From NCBI RefSeq assembly GCF_964204645.1, contig NC_134029.1:7396001-7460000 (forward strand): a stretch of 64,000 bases of DNA, in the 5' to 3' direction. This stretch comes from Tubulanus polymorphus (lineage: Eukaryota; Nemertea; Palaeonemertea; Tubulaniformes; Tubulanidae). Below are positions 1 to 11,563 of the stretch, in pieces. Under the pieces are notes generated by a model, which did not search any database, was not told the DNA's origin, and saw only the letters and a list, made by a program, of their open reading frames with translations. The position numbers were made by a program, and so were the translations under genes. How positions within the stretch are numbered: position 1 is the first letter of the stretch; each line of letters starts with the position of its first letter.

Positions 1-1407
1 CAACTGTACTGTGGCAAGCGAGGATTCCACTTATGACGGTTGCGGATCCGTCAGTGGTTATTCGGTTACCGCGGTTCAATCTTTTCCACATTTCGATTAA
101 ATTCGAATCAACTTTTCTCATCGGCGAATCTTTTCTCAGTAAAACTATACCCGCACACTCATCGGGACACGTGAATCTTATATCAAATTTATGACCTGTT
201 TTGACAAAAGCTCCATTCGGGAGCCTAAAAATCCAGTTCAAAGGAAAATGAACTAATTTTCACTATCTATTACTGAGTGCATTGTTGCGCCATCTGGTGT
301 ACCGCTACCCCAATCAGTGAGTTCTACTGTATCAATCAAATTTCTGCATTTCTACGAGTTGTATACATCACATAGACCGCTCGGTATTATGGCACCCCTC
401 ATTCATGAATATTTATCAACATTTCAATAATCCCCAATCTCACATATAATATTCTTCTAACCAACAAAATTAGGAATGAGAAACACACTAAGGAATGAAA
501 ATATACACACTAATTTTTCACAAACTGCTATTAACAAACAATACATTTTTCAGTTTTCTGGAAGGCAATTATATTCATATTCATCATTTAATAGTTTTCA
601 ATACAAATACAAATGGACACATGATAGTCAGCCATTTTGTTTCGATATATTTACACAAACGAATCTATACTTTAAGTTCTGTACAATAATTTCTTCTATA
701 TGTTCTCCGCTAAAAATATCATAAACTCGAAATGCTCAGATTGTTTTTAATACTTTCCGTTCAACAAAACCGAGAATTGTAGATTTAATATTTCGTATAC
801 AGTATCTTAATACAAATGATTGTAAAATATATACACATCGAGGCTCAGCAACCCCGCTTTAAGAGCAGGTTTTCTCTCACTCTTACTCAAAGGAATAGAT
901 TCTATCAATTTTGCTTCTCATTCATAACGCCTAGTCTGCTCTGGTATCTGGGTCAGCAACTGCCATTCATGAAATTGTGAGATTTTTTCTGAACAGCAGT
1001 GTTCTGCTGTGAAAACCATTTTTGACATTGTAAATATAGTTAACTTTGTTATTGACTGAATCATCTCTCATATCTAAAATGGCATCATTCATTGGCATTA
1101 TAGACGGGGAAGATCTTTCAGTCAATATCGACAAATATCGTGTACCGCTGAATCTACGGTATATTACAGAGTAATAAATGGGCAACGAGCTAACCTCTGA
1201 AAACGTCAGCACATTTTTTTCGTGTATACCGTCTACTAAAACAGGGCAGAGGTACGAAACCTGCGCGGGGAGGATAGAGAACACAGATCTGACAAACTAA
1301 AAATAGTTTTACAGCAAAAACTAAACACACACGAAGTGGAAAGCCCGTGGAAGATCACAGTTATTATACAGATATTTGGTTTTTAACGTACGAAACGATC
1401 GGGCGTC
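1..1407. other. Intergenic / IPO11 3' flank, no gene recognised
   Basis: This stretch lies downstream of the importin-11 stop codon on the minus strand. It is AT-rich, with only short ORFs that lack recognisable domains or codon bias. No canonical AATAAA was found on the minus strand close to the stop; an ATTAAA (minus strand, 784-789) about 620 bp downstream is the nearest candidate I noticed and is weak. The rest shows no repeat or RNA gene that I can support. Confidence 0.5.
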
Positions 1408-4400
1408 TCATCTCAGTAGGAATTTCAACTGATGCGTTATCTCCGAATCGACTAACGACATCTGATGCTGAAAGTTCTGCGCGCCGAACACTTGTTGACA
1501 TTGAGCTAGTTGCGAATTGACGAAATCCTTCATCGATATTGAATGTACAGGATCATGCAGGTTTACCTGAAATATCATATCATATACTGCTATATGTTGA
1601 TGAATACCACTTCATTGGGATCTGATTCAGACATACGAGAAGCTTATGTATTTCGTACCTGTCTTTTTCGTTTGTCATGTTCAGTATCGGATTCATCTTC
1701 TTGTAGATCCTCTTCGCTGAACACCAAACAACTGAAAGGTCGCAAGAAAAGACACTTCTACAAAACCTTGATTACCAGGGCAATCAACATATGAACATGT
1801 TAATTCTAACATGGTGTCAAAACCCACAATGAAAAACCAATAAGCTTGAAAACATCAGAAGATTCATTAAGAACTCTGAATCTATCTATATTTAGTACAG
1901 CACTTTTCAAGTAAAATTCTAACCCATTCTATGGAGGAAATCCACTGACACTGACAGCTCAGAAGCAATTCGAAATGACTTACTCGATATGAGAACTGGA
2001 ATCTTCATCCGACAGACGACAAACATCGTGTAATATCTCCACACATAGATTTACATTCGCTCCGAATTTCTCAACAACGACGCTAAAATACATTAGATCA
2101 AACACTTTACTTCTGTTTATAATAAATACATAATGGGTGATATCTCTCTCCATGCACTTAAAGATACGATTCTTGATACGGATTCTTATTCATTGCAGTC
2201 ATTATTTACTTTTATGTACCCGGTACTTAAATAAATACTCTTAACTGAATACCTGTTATTGCAAGGGAGCAGAGAAGCGCAAGCGAGGCCGACTAATTTT
2301 CTGCGTTCTGGTTGAGTGATATTGTCGATTCGTTCGTATACCATATCCAACAATGAACCGAGCACCTGATGAGTCTAGAACAGACGATAAAATAAACATG
2401 CACGCTGACACTTACAAATAAACCAAGAAATCGAACGCAAATCTTGTTAGATGCTTGTTATAAAAAGACAAACCCGAAGGAAGAAAATTCTTCTCTTATC
2501 AAGCCATAACAGTAACTTCATTATACTGCCTTAATTCACGTGAAGCATTTAACTTTATGTCTATTTTGGATATGCTTGAATGTTGTAGGAATAAATCTGA
2601 AATAAAATGCCCGTACATATATACTCACATCGGCCTGTATTTCCCTTGAAAACTCATCGATGAATAACCAGAAGAATTCGCTATTTTGAAGAATAATTCT
2701 CGATACGATGGATAAATACGCCGCCATTAGCACCGGGTAGGACTGAAGAAAGGAAACATTCATCATTTAAAAACAATTTCGGAAGAACGGTTACAAAGAT
2801 TTTCTCCATTAAATGAATTGAATATGGAACACTAAATGCTGTAATCGTTTGTAGACATTTCAAGCAGCTATTTGCACATATTCACAAGTACATCATCGCT
2901 AAGCAATAGACAAAATCTTTAAGGTGTAACTACCTCTGGGCTCAGGTCTGAGTTTATAGACAGGTATGGTAAGACAACCAAACCCATCAGATACATTCAT
3001 TTACTGATTTTTGATGGTAAAACATATCTCAAGAACAATGTGCATTTATAATATTATTCATCCCTTGGACCGTGTGAGTGTTTGTCAACATCATGCGGTT
3101 CTGATGATAATAAAGCCCAATCAAAGAAACAGCAATGGAAGTTATTGCGAGATTAACCCAATTGAAATTTACTTCGGACACAAATCATAGCTGTGTTTCA
3201 CAGTGTTTTCTCAATTCTAGTTAAATATAACAGCCATTCTGATTGGCTGCACAGTTTTAAACGGGGTAGCTGTAAAAATATGCAACACCACTCTTGAAAG
3301 ACTTCCCGTGCAAAATAAGATGATACTCGTACCTCTCCTTGAAGGATATTCTTCACAATTCCGGGCAACATTGATTTGAATATCTGAGCACCTTCTACAG
3401 GGAATATTCGAAGTACCAACTCAACAACCTATAAAACATATTCACATATTTCGAACCCGGTTTTTTCTATAGGTTTCTACGAAATCAATTCTAACTCTGC
3501 AATTGTTCGGCACAAACCTTCATCACCATTGCGATTCCCTCGACCCTCATGTCGCTGATCAGCGACGATATCGATGTGACCAACGACGTTGAATAATCTT
3601 GTAGAAATTCTTTCGGCGCCAAAAACAAATAGCTTTCGATAATCTTGAGACAGGTGTGAAGATGCTCAGTACCTAAATCTATATGTAAAAGGATATCTCA
3701 ATTATCAGTGACAGCCCTTATTCTACCGTACATCATATTGTCGAAAGTGAGTTGATATAAGTCTTTCTATAAATCATTTCACTGTACCTAGTAATGCTGG
3801 CATATTTTTGTAAAGAGCTAACAGTCCTGGAGTGATAATGGGCGAGTTGTGTAAAGTAGTACGCCATAATTCCAAACCATCCTCCATCAAATAGATATGA
3901 GGCTCTTGTGTAACGTCCGTACTGAGTTGAATACCGGGAAACAGGAAATTATAGGCGTTCACGCATAACGTGCCCAATCCCTGAAATTCGTTAACAAGAA
4001 ATGGATGCTTTAGAAGCTGTGCACTGATGAATCGATGATGTTAGTTATGCCACATCTTGACAAATATCTTCTAATTTAGCATTGTCTTCTGTATATAAAT
4101 ATTGGTAGTAGTCATACATTCCACGATAACAAGATCATTTGTACTGCTAGGAGCCCAGAGAGGTGGGATCAAATAATTTCTTCATTAAAAATCAACTAGC
4201 AAATGCGCTACAATCGTCAGACATTTCATTGCCTGCCCCAATTTCAGAAGTGATCAAAACTTCACACTTCAATGAAGAATAATATCTAATGGGGGTCGGT
4301 TATAGCCTACAGAATGATATCTGCACGAGAGGCCATAGGGATGCCATTTATGAAACATTAGGACAGACATGTGAATAATACCTGAACTAAATTCACTAGC

Positions 4401-7400
4401 GTACTGAGTATAGCACATCTCAACATATTGTGTTCAGCCGCCGCATCCCAGAGCATCGGTAGATAACGCAGAAGGTGCTCGGCGTGAGGTTTTATCTCCT
4501 TATCGGCGCGTTGAATTATGAAAGACATCACGTGCAGTATCTGCATTTTAGTTTCGCACTCGACGACCTCCTTCAGCAAGTTGAACAGCAAACTAAAACT
4601 GCTCTCCAAATACTGTAACGATAAAACGCAGTAGTTTTATTTCCTTGCATTTTACAATTCAAGAATGTCTCAAGAAGCATGTATAATGTAACATATTGGG
4701 CCTAGTTTCATGAACAATTTAACTCATATCGTACTTCATTTGTCATTCGATTCTTTACCAGCGTTAGTCACATTTTCCTTAAGTGCAAACGTTGCAAGCT
4801 TAAATATTCACTTTAAGTTAGAATGATAAAAACTTATTTTTCATGCTTATATGCTTTTTCAAAGATTTTTACCCCATGATTGAAACCATTTAAAAATTTT
4901 TTAACATTTTTACCCCATGATTGAAACAACTTTTAAAGCAGCTAAGCTCTAACTTTTGAGTAAAATTGAGACCCCACGATGCTATCGCTACTTACTGGCA
5001 GAAATGAATCGATTGAAAACTCAAAATCATCGATTGGTAATATGTTGTCAAGGAATCATAAACACCGTAATACTCCGACATGCGCAAGTATCGATAATAG
5101 CACTTTCCTATGTTGAACTGATTTTTCAACTAACTGACGTAAACGGAATACTGACTAGTTAAAAGGATATCAAGTCGTAGAGTATTGGCAGCTTGTATAT
5201 GTACTACACGATCTTCCCCATCTTTTAACAACTCAAGAATATTCTCGTACAACAACGGACGAAGATTTGGCGCTAATTTCACGTTAATCCATTCGCCGAT
5301 CAACCAGATCACACGCCTTCGAATCAAACGATTCCTGAAAATCATATCAAATAAACTGGTTTACGATTACTATAAAACTGAATAAGAATGATATGTAACA
5401 ACTAGTGATTGGTCTGTAATATAGGCCTAGATTGGATTAACCCTTTCAGTGCATCTACACCGCATTGCGGTGTACGAATCAGTGATGGATTTTGCTAGTA
5501 CTGAGTATATTGTGTATAGTGTATTTATTTAATTAGTAATTACTAATTATCTCTCTTGAAAGATGGCAGCTCCTGTCAAACATAGTGAAATATTAGCAAC
5601 TAACGATATACCGCGCCAGGGTGTAGACGCACTATAGTGCTATTCCCGTTATTCAACACACTAGGGTGGAAGCGGGCAGTGAGTGGCAGGTATAATGACG
5701 TAACACTTCACAACGAGTCGCGAATGAAGAGATAAAATATGAGTCCCACAATCACGAAGTGGATTAAGTTAAAATATGGAAACATGAAAATCTACTTTCA
5801 AAAATAAATTTCAACGTTTTCGTGCTTTAACTTTTTGGCTTCATGATTGTGGGACTTATATCTAGAGGTAGGTAAAGATCAGTAGTGCTTAACTGCTTAA
5901 GGCTAATTAGGGTAGTGGTACCGGTACTGCCAAAAATAGTGCTACCTACAGCAAAGTCAAAGATATTGTGGCCTAGGTTAGATAGACTATGCACGATTAC
6001 AAACTACCTTCATTGTTAATAACACATTTCAATGATGGCAACTGGGGAAACCTAGCCAAACTAGCAATGCATTGGATGCCGAGATTTCCAAAAAATCATT
6101 ACAACTATAACAACTTACATCGGGCCTGCCTGGTGAAGTTCTGGTATTAGCTTAGACGTGAACCATTCGTCAAAATTAATCTCATCAAACAGATCATAGG
6201 ATGCCAAACCAACAGCATTATATACTACAAAACAAACAACTTTTATTCAAAAACGCTGCTAATGGCCATGTATTCGGAATTAGTCTCTTAAGTGTGATTT
6301 CTTCCACCAATCATAATCAAATCATTTAATGAGAACCCTACCAGCTATGCCGCTAGATGGCATCCGTATCAAAAGGACAACTCAAAATTTCATTCATTTA
6401 TAATCAACTTTCATCTACATTTTTAGCTTTCCACATCAGAAATTAGCCCCATATCATGTCTATTGATAGACTTGATTGAAGATTAGGGTTTATAGATAGC
6501 GTGAATTTTATTCATCACTCATACAATTTGAGAAATTATGGATAGATTATACGTAATCGAATTAGAGAAGAAATCCGGCGTTGTTGTCCGAATGCACATT
6601 AGTGGGGCATCCTTGCCTGTCACAAGCAGAATCCTAGATCGCATAGCCTAATGTTCAGGCTTCTTTCAGAGAATGAAAAATGCCAGCGAATTAACAGTAA
6701 AGTAATACCAACCAGCATCTTTACGCAATAGAATAGTGAGGTCTTCACTATTGGCGACATCATTAATCTCATGCACCATAGACATAACCACCGGCGTCAA
6801 TATCTCGCGATATTCTTTAAATAATGTTAGATAAAATACTTCAGTGCACGGCTGAAAAATGAACAGTTAACTATAAGACTCTTTACGGCAAATAGCAATA
6901 GAATACCGCACCTGGTTGTAGATCATTTCGACATTAACTATGGGGATATTCCTCAAAAAGCTGATAAGTTTTTTTTATAAATGTTCAAATAGCCTTGTTT
7001 GTGAACTTACTCGTAAACTGTATTTCCAAGAATCTCCAGTTTCAGCTGAAACTAAACACAAAATGGAACCTTTAATAGTTACTTACATTGTTTGAGGCAA
7101 AAGGATCTAAACATTTCAGATTTTCAGTCACCATAGTCGTAAGACCCTAGGTTTAGGCGATTTACTATATCGCAACATTTTACACACGCAATCATAAAAC
7201 TGGCCCACGAAGTTTGGCGAGTAAAGATATCTATACAAATTCTCATTTACCGAAATCTTCTGGATTGCTGTCCCATTCCGCAAGATCATCCATCGTATAG
7301 AGAAAATATTGGTTGACTAGTATGTGACAAATCTCTTTCAGAACGTCGGGAGTGAAAAACTCCTGCTTGATCTTGATCACTTGTATCCTCGCGGGGTTTT

Positions 7401-10188
7401 GAACTTCTGCAATTCGAAGCGATAAACTGTTAACAAACAAGATCTACAGCTCTCGAAGAACGCAGGTTCAACTACAATACGCTTGAGGCAAATTTTAGAA
7501 TAACTACAGGAGTGGATACAGGGGGACCTTGTCAACTATGGCCTTCCAGAGAAATGAGGCCAAAAAAATTCATTAATGTACTGCACCTTCTATTGGTTTT
7601 GAAGTACGGTATTTATCACAGCGGATTATGTTTTTCATCAACACAAAAAAGTTAACATGCAATCTCTCCGATAACAGATCTGTAAAAAGAATATGAAATC
7701 ATTAAACTAATTTTTCATCCATCAAGCCTTGCTTAGATTATTCGAAGTAATGTGAAATTTCAGACGCAGCCCGCAAATTTATACCTTTTCCGCGATTAGT
7801 AAAATTGTACTGTACGATCAAGTCGAGCGTTGGCTGTAGATAGTGGATGAAAGACAGAGGGTGATATTCCTGGGCATCAAGCAGCTGAAAATGGAGGTCG
7901 AGTTAAAACAATATTGGGTAAACACAAATGCTGGTCCCCACTGTACCGATTTAGGCGTAGCTTTCAGTTCATTTCTAATTGCCTATTTCACAAAATTGAA
8001 AGAGTTTTGGGCATTCTGCTCAAATTAAATTGAGTTTCAAGCACCTTTAAAAGCATTTTCTGTTTTGGAGTTTTTCAGGAATCAAGGAGGGACCCTGTGT
8101 TCAGCATACTAGATATACCAACCCAAAAATTTTGAACATGTAAGAGAGAATATGAACTTATTTTGTTGATAGAAATGAATCCATTACTATTTACTCTGAG
8201 AACTAAGTGAGAACAACTACATACCAACTTAGTTAATGTAACCAAACATTTTTCGCGTTGTTCAACCAGCATTTCATTAATCTGTGACATCTGATTTTCT
8301 ACAAATTCATAATGGCAAAAAGAAATTCATTCAATTTTTCGAAACGAACTCAACGTCGATTTTAATGCTTGACACAGAGACTACTCACTCGCTTCGAGAA
8401 TGACTCTGCACCTTTCTAATAATAACCGAATGAAGTTCATAGGATCTTCGAAGTGACCCGGTTCTCGGAAACCAAAGACGTACAGCTTTCTCAAAACTGA
8501 AACAAAGCAAACAAGGTTGTTTATGACTGATAGTACACTCAGGATTTGTAAATACGACCAAAGTGCAACAAGTTAACTCAAATTCATAAGAATCTGCAAG
8601 ATTCAATCGTGAAAATTTCTGCAAAAGAATTGTTCGTACCTTTTAAAGCTAATAAACTACGGTCCATGTATCGCGTCATGGCTTGAACATCACAACTGGT
8701 GCCTCCTGACTGCATCATGTGAAAATAGTGCGTTAACTGATTGTCCCATAGTTTCATAACGAATCCGAATGTATTCCCAGCTAACTGTAAAATATATGAT
8801 AACATATATACTGGTTGTGAAGAGGGTGTTTTGCCAGTGAAAAGAAATCTGTAAGATCCAGGGTTGTCCACATTAATTCAGCATATGTTTGATAATCAAT
8901 TCAGGTGGTTATAAAAATATCTCCGTTACATCCGAAATACAAGGATGGATTGAGGATTATTTCAAGGGGTGGACCCCTATAATTTAATTTTTCACCTTAC
9001 TTGAAAAGGGCAGACTTGGCCGTGCAAGTGTTGCAGATCATCATAGGGGGTATGTGGGCCCATCTCCAGGAAACATTTGAAAATCGAGGGTTCATATCAG
9101 GGCATCTGGATTTATTTTTCATTTTTTTGGTTAAATTTTCTTAGCTGAATTTTTGTAGGATTTTGAAGGGGGTGGATGGAATTCCTTTACTGACCTCTTC
9201 AAACAGTTTTCTGTCGGTGACGAGGCGTTTCGAAGCTAACGTTTTGATGACGTGATAAAAAGTGAGCAGAGCTCGTTGTTGTAGCAGAGCATCGTCGATT
9301 TGCACGGCATCGAGTAGAACGGGGATCAATTCCGTCCAGTTTCGCGGACAGTCGACGCGAGCGATCTTACCGATCAAAACGGACAACTGAGTGGCAATCT
9401 GCAACGGATTAAAATTAGGCCGTCAGGTTCAAATCCGAGGGACAATGTCACTCTGCAGGATAACAATAGGCGTAACAAATTTGTCACTCACTTGATTCAC
9501 CGGTTCGTTAAAATTCGTGATCAACTGTTGACGTAAAAGAATTTTCTCAGCTTCAGATATCGCACTGAAAAATGTAAGTGATGGTTTAAAATTTTGGTTT
9601 TTTTTATACAGAGAAACTCATGAACTTTATACAACAGAAAAATTCAATTGAATCTGACCTCCTGATAAATAACCATGTACTTAAATACAATTTTAGTTGT
9701 CACCATGACAGTTATCCAACAATTAATTGTAACCAATTTTTGAGCAACTTTTAATGCTAACACTGATCTGTAAAACTAGATGAGACAAACATTTGGACAA
9801 TTAATTTTCTTACTTCGGGGCATTTTTTCGCCAGTATCGATCGACTCCATTTTTGAAATATAACACGGCTAGCCATCGAACGTTCACATCAATCGAATGA
9901 TTGGAAAATATTGACTGAAAAATACATTTTTGTTATGAATACACATAGCTGATATGGCAAGAATTTTTCCATTTTCATTTTAAATTGTGAAACTTTTTCG
10001 ATTTGAAAACACTGTTAAGATGGTAGACCTAGTCAAGAAACTACTCTTACCGCTAAAATGCTATAAAATCCCGGCTTAGTTTCCCATTCTTTGAGCTGAG
10101 CCTCTGCAGGTTTAAGCACTTCAGTGCTTTGGCTACAGGCTCTCTGTAATGTGTCGAGGACCACAGGTCCCGCAGTCTCAGCATTCAT
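1408..10188 (-). CDS. IPO11: Importin-11 (karyopherin-beta family), 24 coding exons
   Basis: Importin-11 is a nuclear import receptor of the karyopherin-beta/RanGTP family, known for importing charged ubiquitin-conjugating enzymes. Minus-strand coding exons, 5' to 3': 10188-10051, 9914-9814, 9564-9492, 9398-9195, 8784-8640, 8496-8389, 8298-8225, 7884-7785, 7679-7587, 7406-7251, 7045-7011, 6851-6713, 6224-6119, 5334-5171, 5036-4996, 4612-4382, 3980-3788, 3678-3518, 3428-3333, 2742-2629, 2365-2253, 2082-1984, 1731-1659, 1566-1408. They sum to 2916 nt, 971 residues plus stop; human IPO11 is about 975. Reading phase is kept at every junction and the translation tracks the human protein (remembered) throughout, e.g. 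LKPAEAQLKEWE, NVRWLAVLYFKNGVDRYW, CPRNWTELIPVLLDA, IQLSTDV. The N-terminal part is the importin-beta N-terminal/Ran-binding region; the rest is HEAT repeats. All introns are GT-AG except 5037-5170, which is AT-AC. The ATG follows a strong 3' splice site by 10 nt, so an upstream non-coding exon or a trans-spliced leader is expected. Confidence 0.96.
4866..4927. repeat. Short tandem duplication in IPO11 intron
   Basis: The 21-mer beginning TTTTTACCCC and ending ATTGAAAC occurs at 4866-4886 and again at 4907-4927, a 41-bp period with two copies. It lies in the intron between exons 15 and 16. Nothing suggests a function. Confidence 0.7.
5037..5170 (-). other. IPO11: U12-type AT-AC intron in IPO11 (134 nt)
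   Basis: Read on the minus strand, the intron begins ATATCCTTTT, the U12 5' splice-site consensus, and ends TTAC. It carries TTCCTTGAC, a perfect match to the U12 branch consensus TTCCTTRAC, with the branch A at 5048, 11 nt from the 3' end. Splicing G|...|CA here gives ...LRLAIDDFEFSIDSFLP, which lines up with human LKLTVDDFEF. No GT-AG alternative keeps that segment. The minor spliceosome is therefore the predicted processing machinery for this intron. Confidence 0.93.
5438..5660. mobile_element. Possible piggyBac-like MITE remnant in IPO11 intron 13
   Basis: TTAACCCTTTCAGTGCATCT followed by ACACCGC starts near 5438, and an inverted counterpart (GGTGTAGACGCAC) lies at about 5619-5632. A TTAA directly followed by CCCTTTCAGTGC resembles piggyBac-family termini. 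The right end is degraded and no second TTAA is in the expected place, so the limits are approximate and the family call is tentative. Confidence 0.35.
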
Positions 10189-10198
10189 TTGTCAGCTC

Positions 10199-11563
10199 CT
10201 GTAAAAAATTCAGCGAATTAGATTATTGCAACAGTCAAGTTGCTAAATGAATGCGGTTTTCTCATCCACAGGGGCTCAACACTGAATTTTGAACCTCAGC
10301 TTATTAATTATGAAAGAGACCCTAACTAATATTAGCTATATAACTAGTGGCGTTTGTGATGTACAAAATCTTGCACCCGGGCAGCGACCCCTGGTTCACG
10401 CAAGCTAGTACACACAGTATACGGAGCGCCGCAAACCGGCCACTTTCAGGACCGGGTGAAAGCTTAAAAGATTTTAACAAGGTCAATGTTGTTCAACTAT
10501 CAGTCTCGACCAACAATTAACCATTTTTTGTTCCAACGACCAAGGTTTAACACAGCACAATACCAAATTTCTATATGAAATCTGTCAATGACTGTAACCA
10601 ACTGGGCTAAGAGGCTCCACGCATTTACCGCCACCCCCTACTGAAGAACCAGCGCTCTCCCTGATAATTCAAGTGCCTGACGTCTCAGATCAGATACAGA
10701 TCTTGTGATAACCACCGGCATTAGGTTCGTTCTTTTGTGAAGCACGTAGGCCTACTTCATGAATCGAGATGATCAATGGCAACATAGTTCGTCTGTCGAG
10801 AGGATTTTTGGATGGGACAACTCTTTTTCGTAAAACGTGACACCGCAAAAGTGTTTGGACCCTTTTTCTAGTCTGTTTCCCTCACTTGTCTTCTCATTTT
10901 AATTTCCACAACTAAGCCGAAAGCGGGAACACTTAGAAGACAATACAACAGGAAAGAACAGGTTATGGGCTAAATATGCGCCGAATCCTCACGTTTGACG
11001 ATGATCGAGTCCTTTAAATCGGGGGCTCAATAAGGACCGCACACAGAAAACACCAACACCAACGAAATAGGTCACGTCGAGTCTGGACGCATTACACGCG
11101 CGACCGTCAAGTGTCGCCCTCTATCAGTGTCCCGTTTCCACGCAATGTCTAGGCGTGTTTGGGTTATTCTTTTGCAACGATGCGATTATGATTTTGCTGA
11201 ATATCCACATGGTAGCTATGGACGTTCGGATTCTCACCGAATTATTCCGATAATCGTGGAAATCAAATTTGATAGGGCACCGCCGCATTGAATTTCTGGT
11301 ACAGCCGGTAGTAAACAATTTTATTAAATAACCAATTCAATTCAATAAATATTTATTGCTTTTTAGTAGTGTGTACAAAACTATATGGAGCAGCGATAGA
11401 ATTTATCTAGCTGGCCAAGAAATTCCATGGTAAGCGCCTGCAGATATTCATCTTATTGTAAGATATTCAATCATTTATTCATCATGATCACTTAAAGTTA
11501 TTCAACAACCTGGACTGGAGAGGAAGCAGCATCCTCCCTCGGCAGGGATTCGAACAAAAAAGG
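10199..11563. other. IPO11 upstream region and D2HGDH 3' flank
   Basis: On the minus strand the polypyrimidine-AG at 10199-10207 (TTTTTTACAG) ends an intron 10 nt before the IPO11 ATG, so its promoter and any 5' UTR exon should lie within this 1.36-kb stretch, which contains GC-richer patches around 10380-10450 and 11030-11110. The other end holds the D2HGDH 3' UTR. No further ORF looks coding. Confidence 0.5.
11352..11357 (-). terminator. Candidate polyadenylation signal for D2HGDH
   Basis: AATAAA on the minus strand, about 207 bp downstream of the D2HGDH stop codon. It is part of a near-palindrome (AATAAATATTTATT), so it also reads AATAAA on the plus strand at 11344-11349. Confidence 0.55.

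Noticed and set aside
289-300. CTCF-like 12-mers (consensus CCASYAGRKGGC, one mismatch) at 289-300, 6350-6361 and 14240-14251
   Set aside because: A rough count of one-mismatch matches expected by chance in 64 kb on both strands is about three to four, so these carry no weight without ChIP data or conservation.
6910-6948. Apparent minus-strand mini-exon (NIPIVNVEMIYNQ) with plausible AG and GT boundaries inside IPO11
   Set aside because: Exon 7045-7011 joins directly to 6851-6713 in phase and gives SLR|PCTEV, matching importin-11; including the mini-exon would insert unmatched residues.
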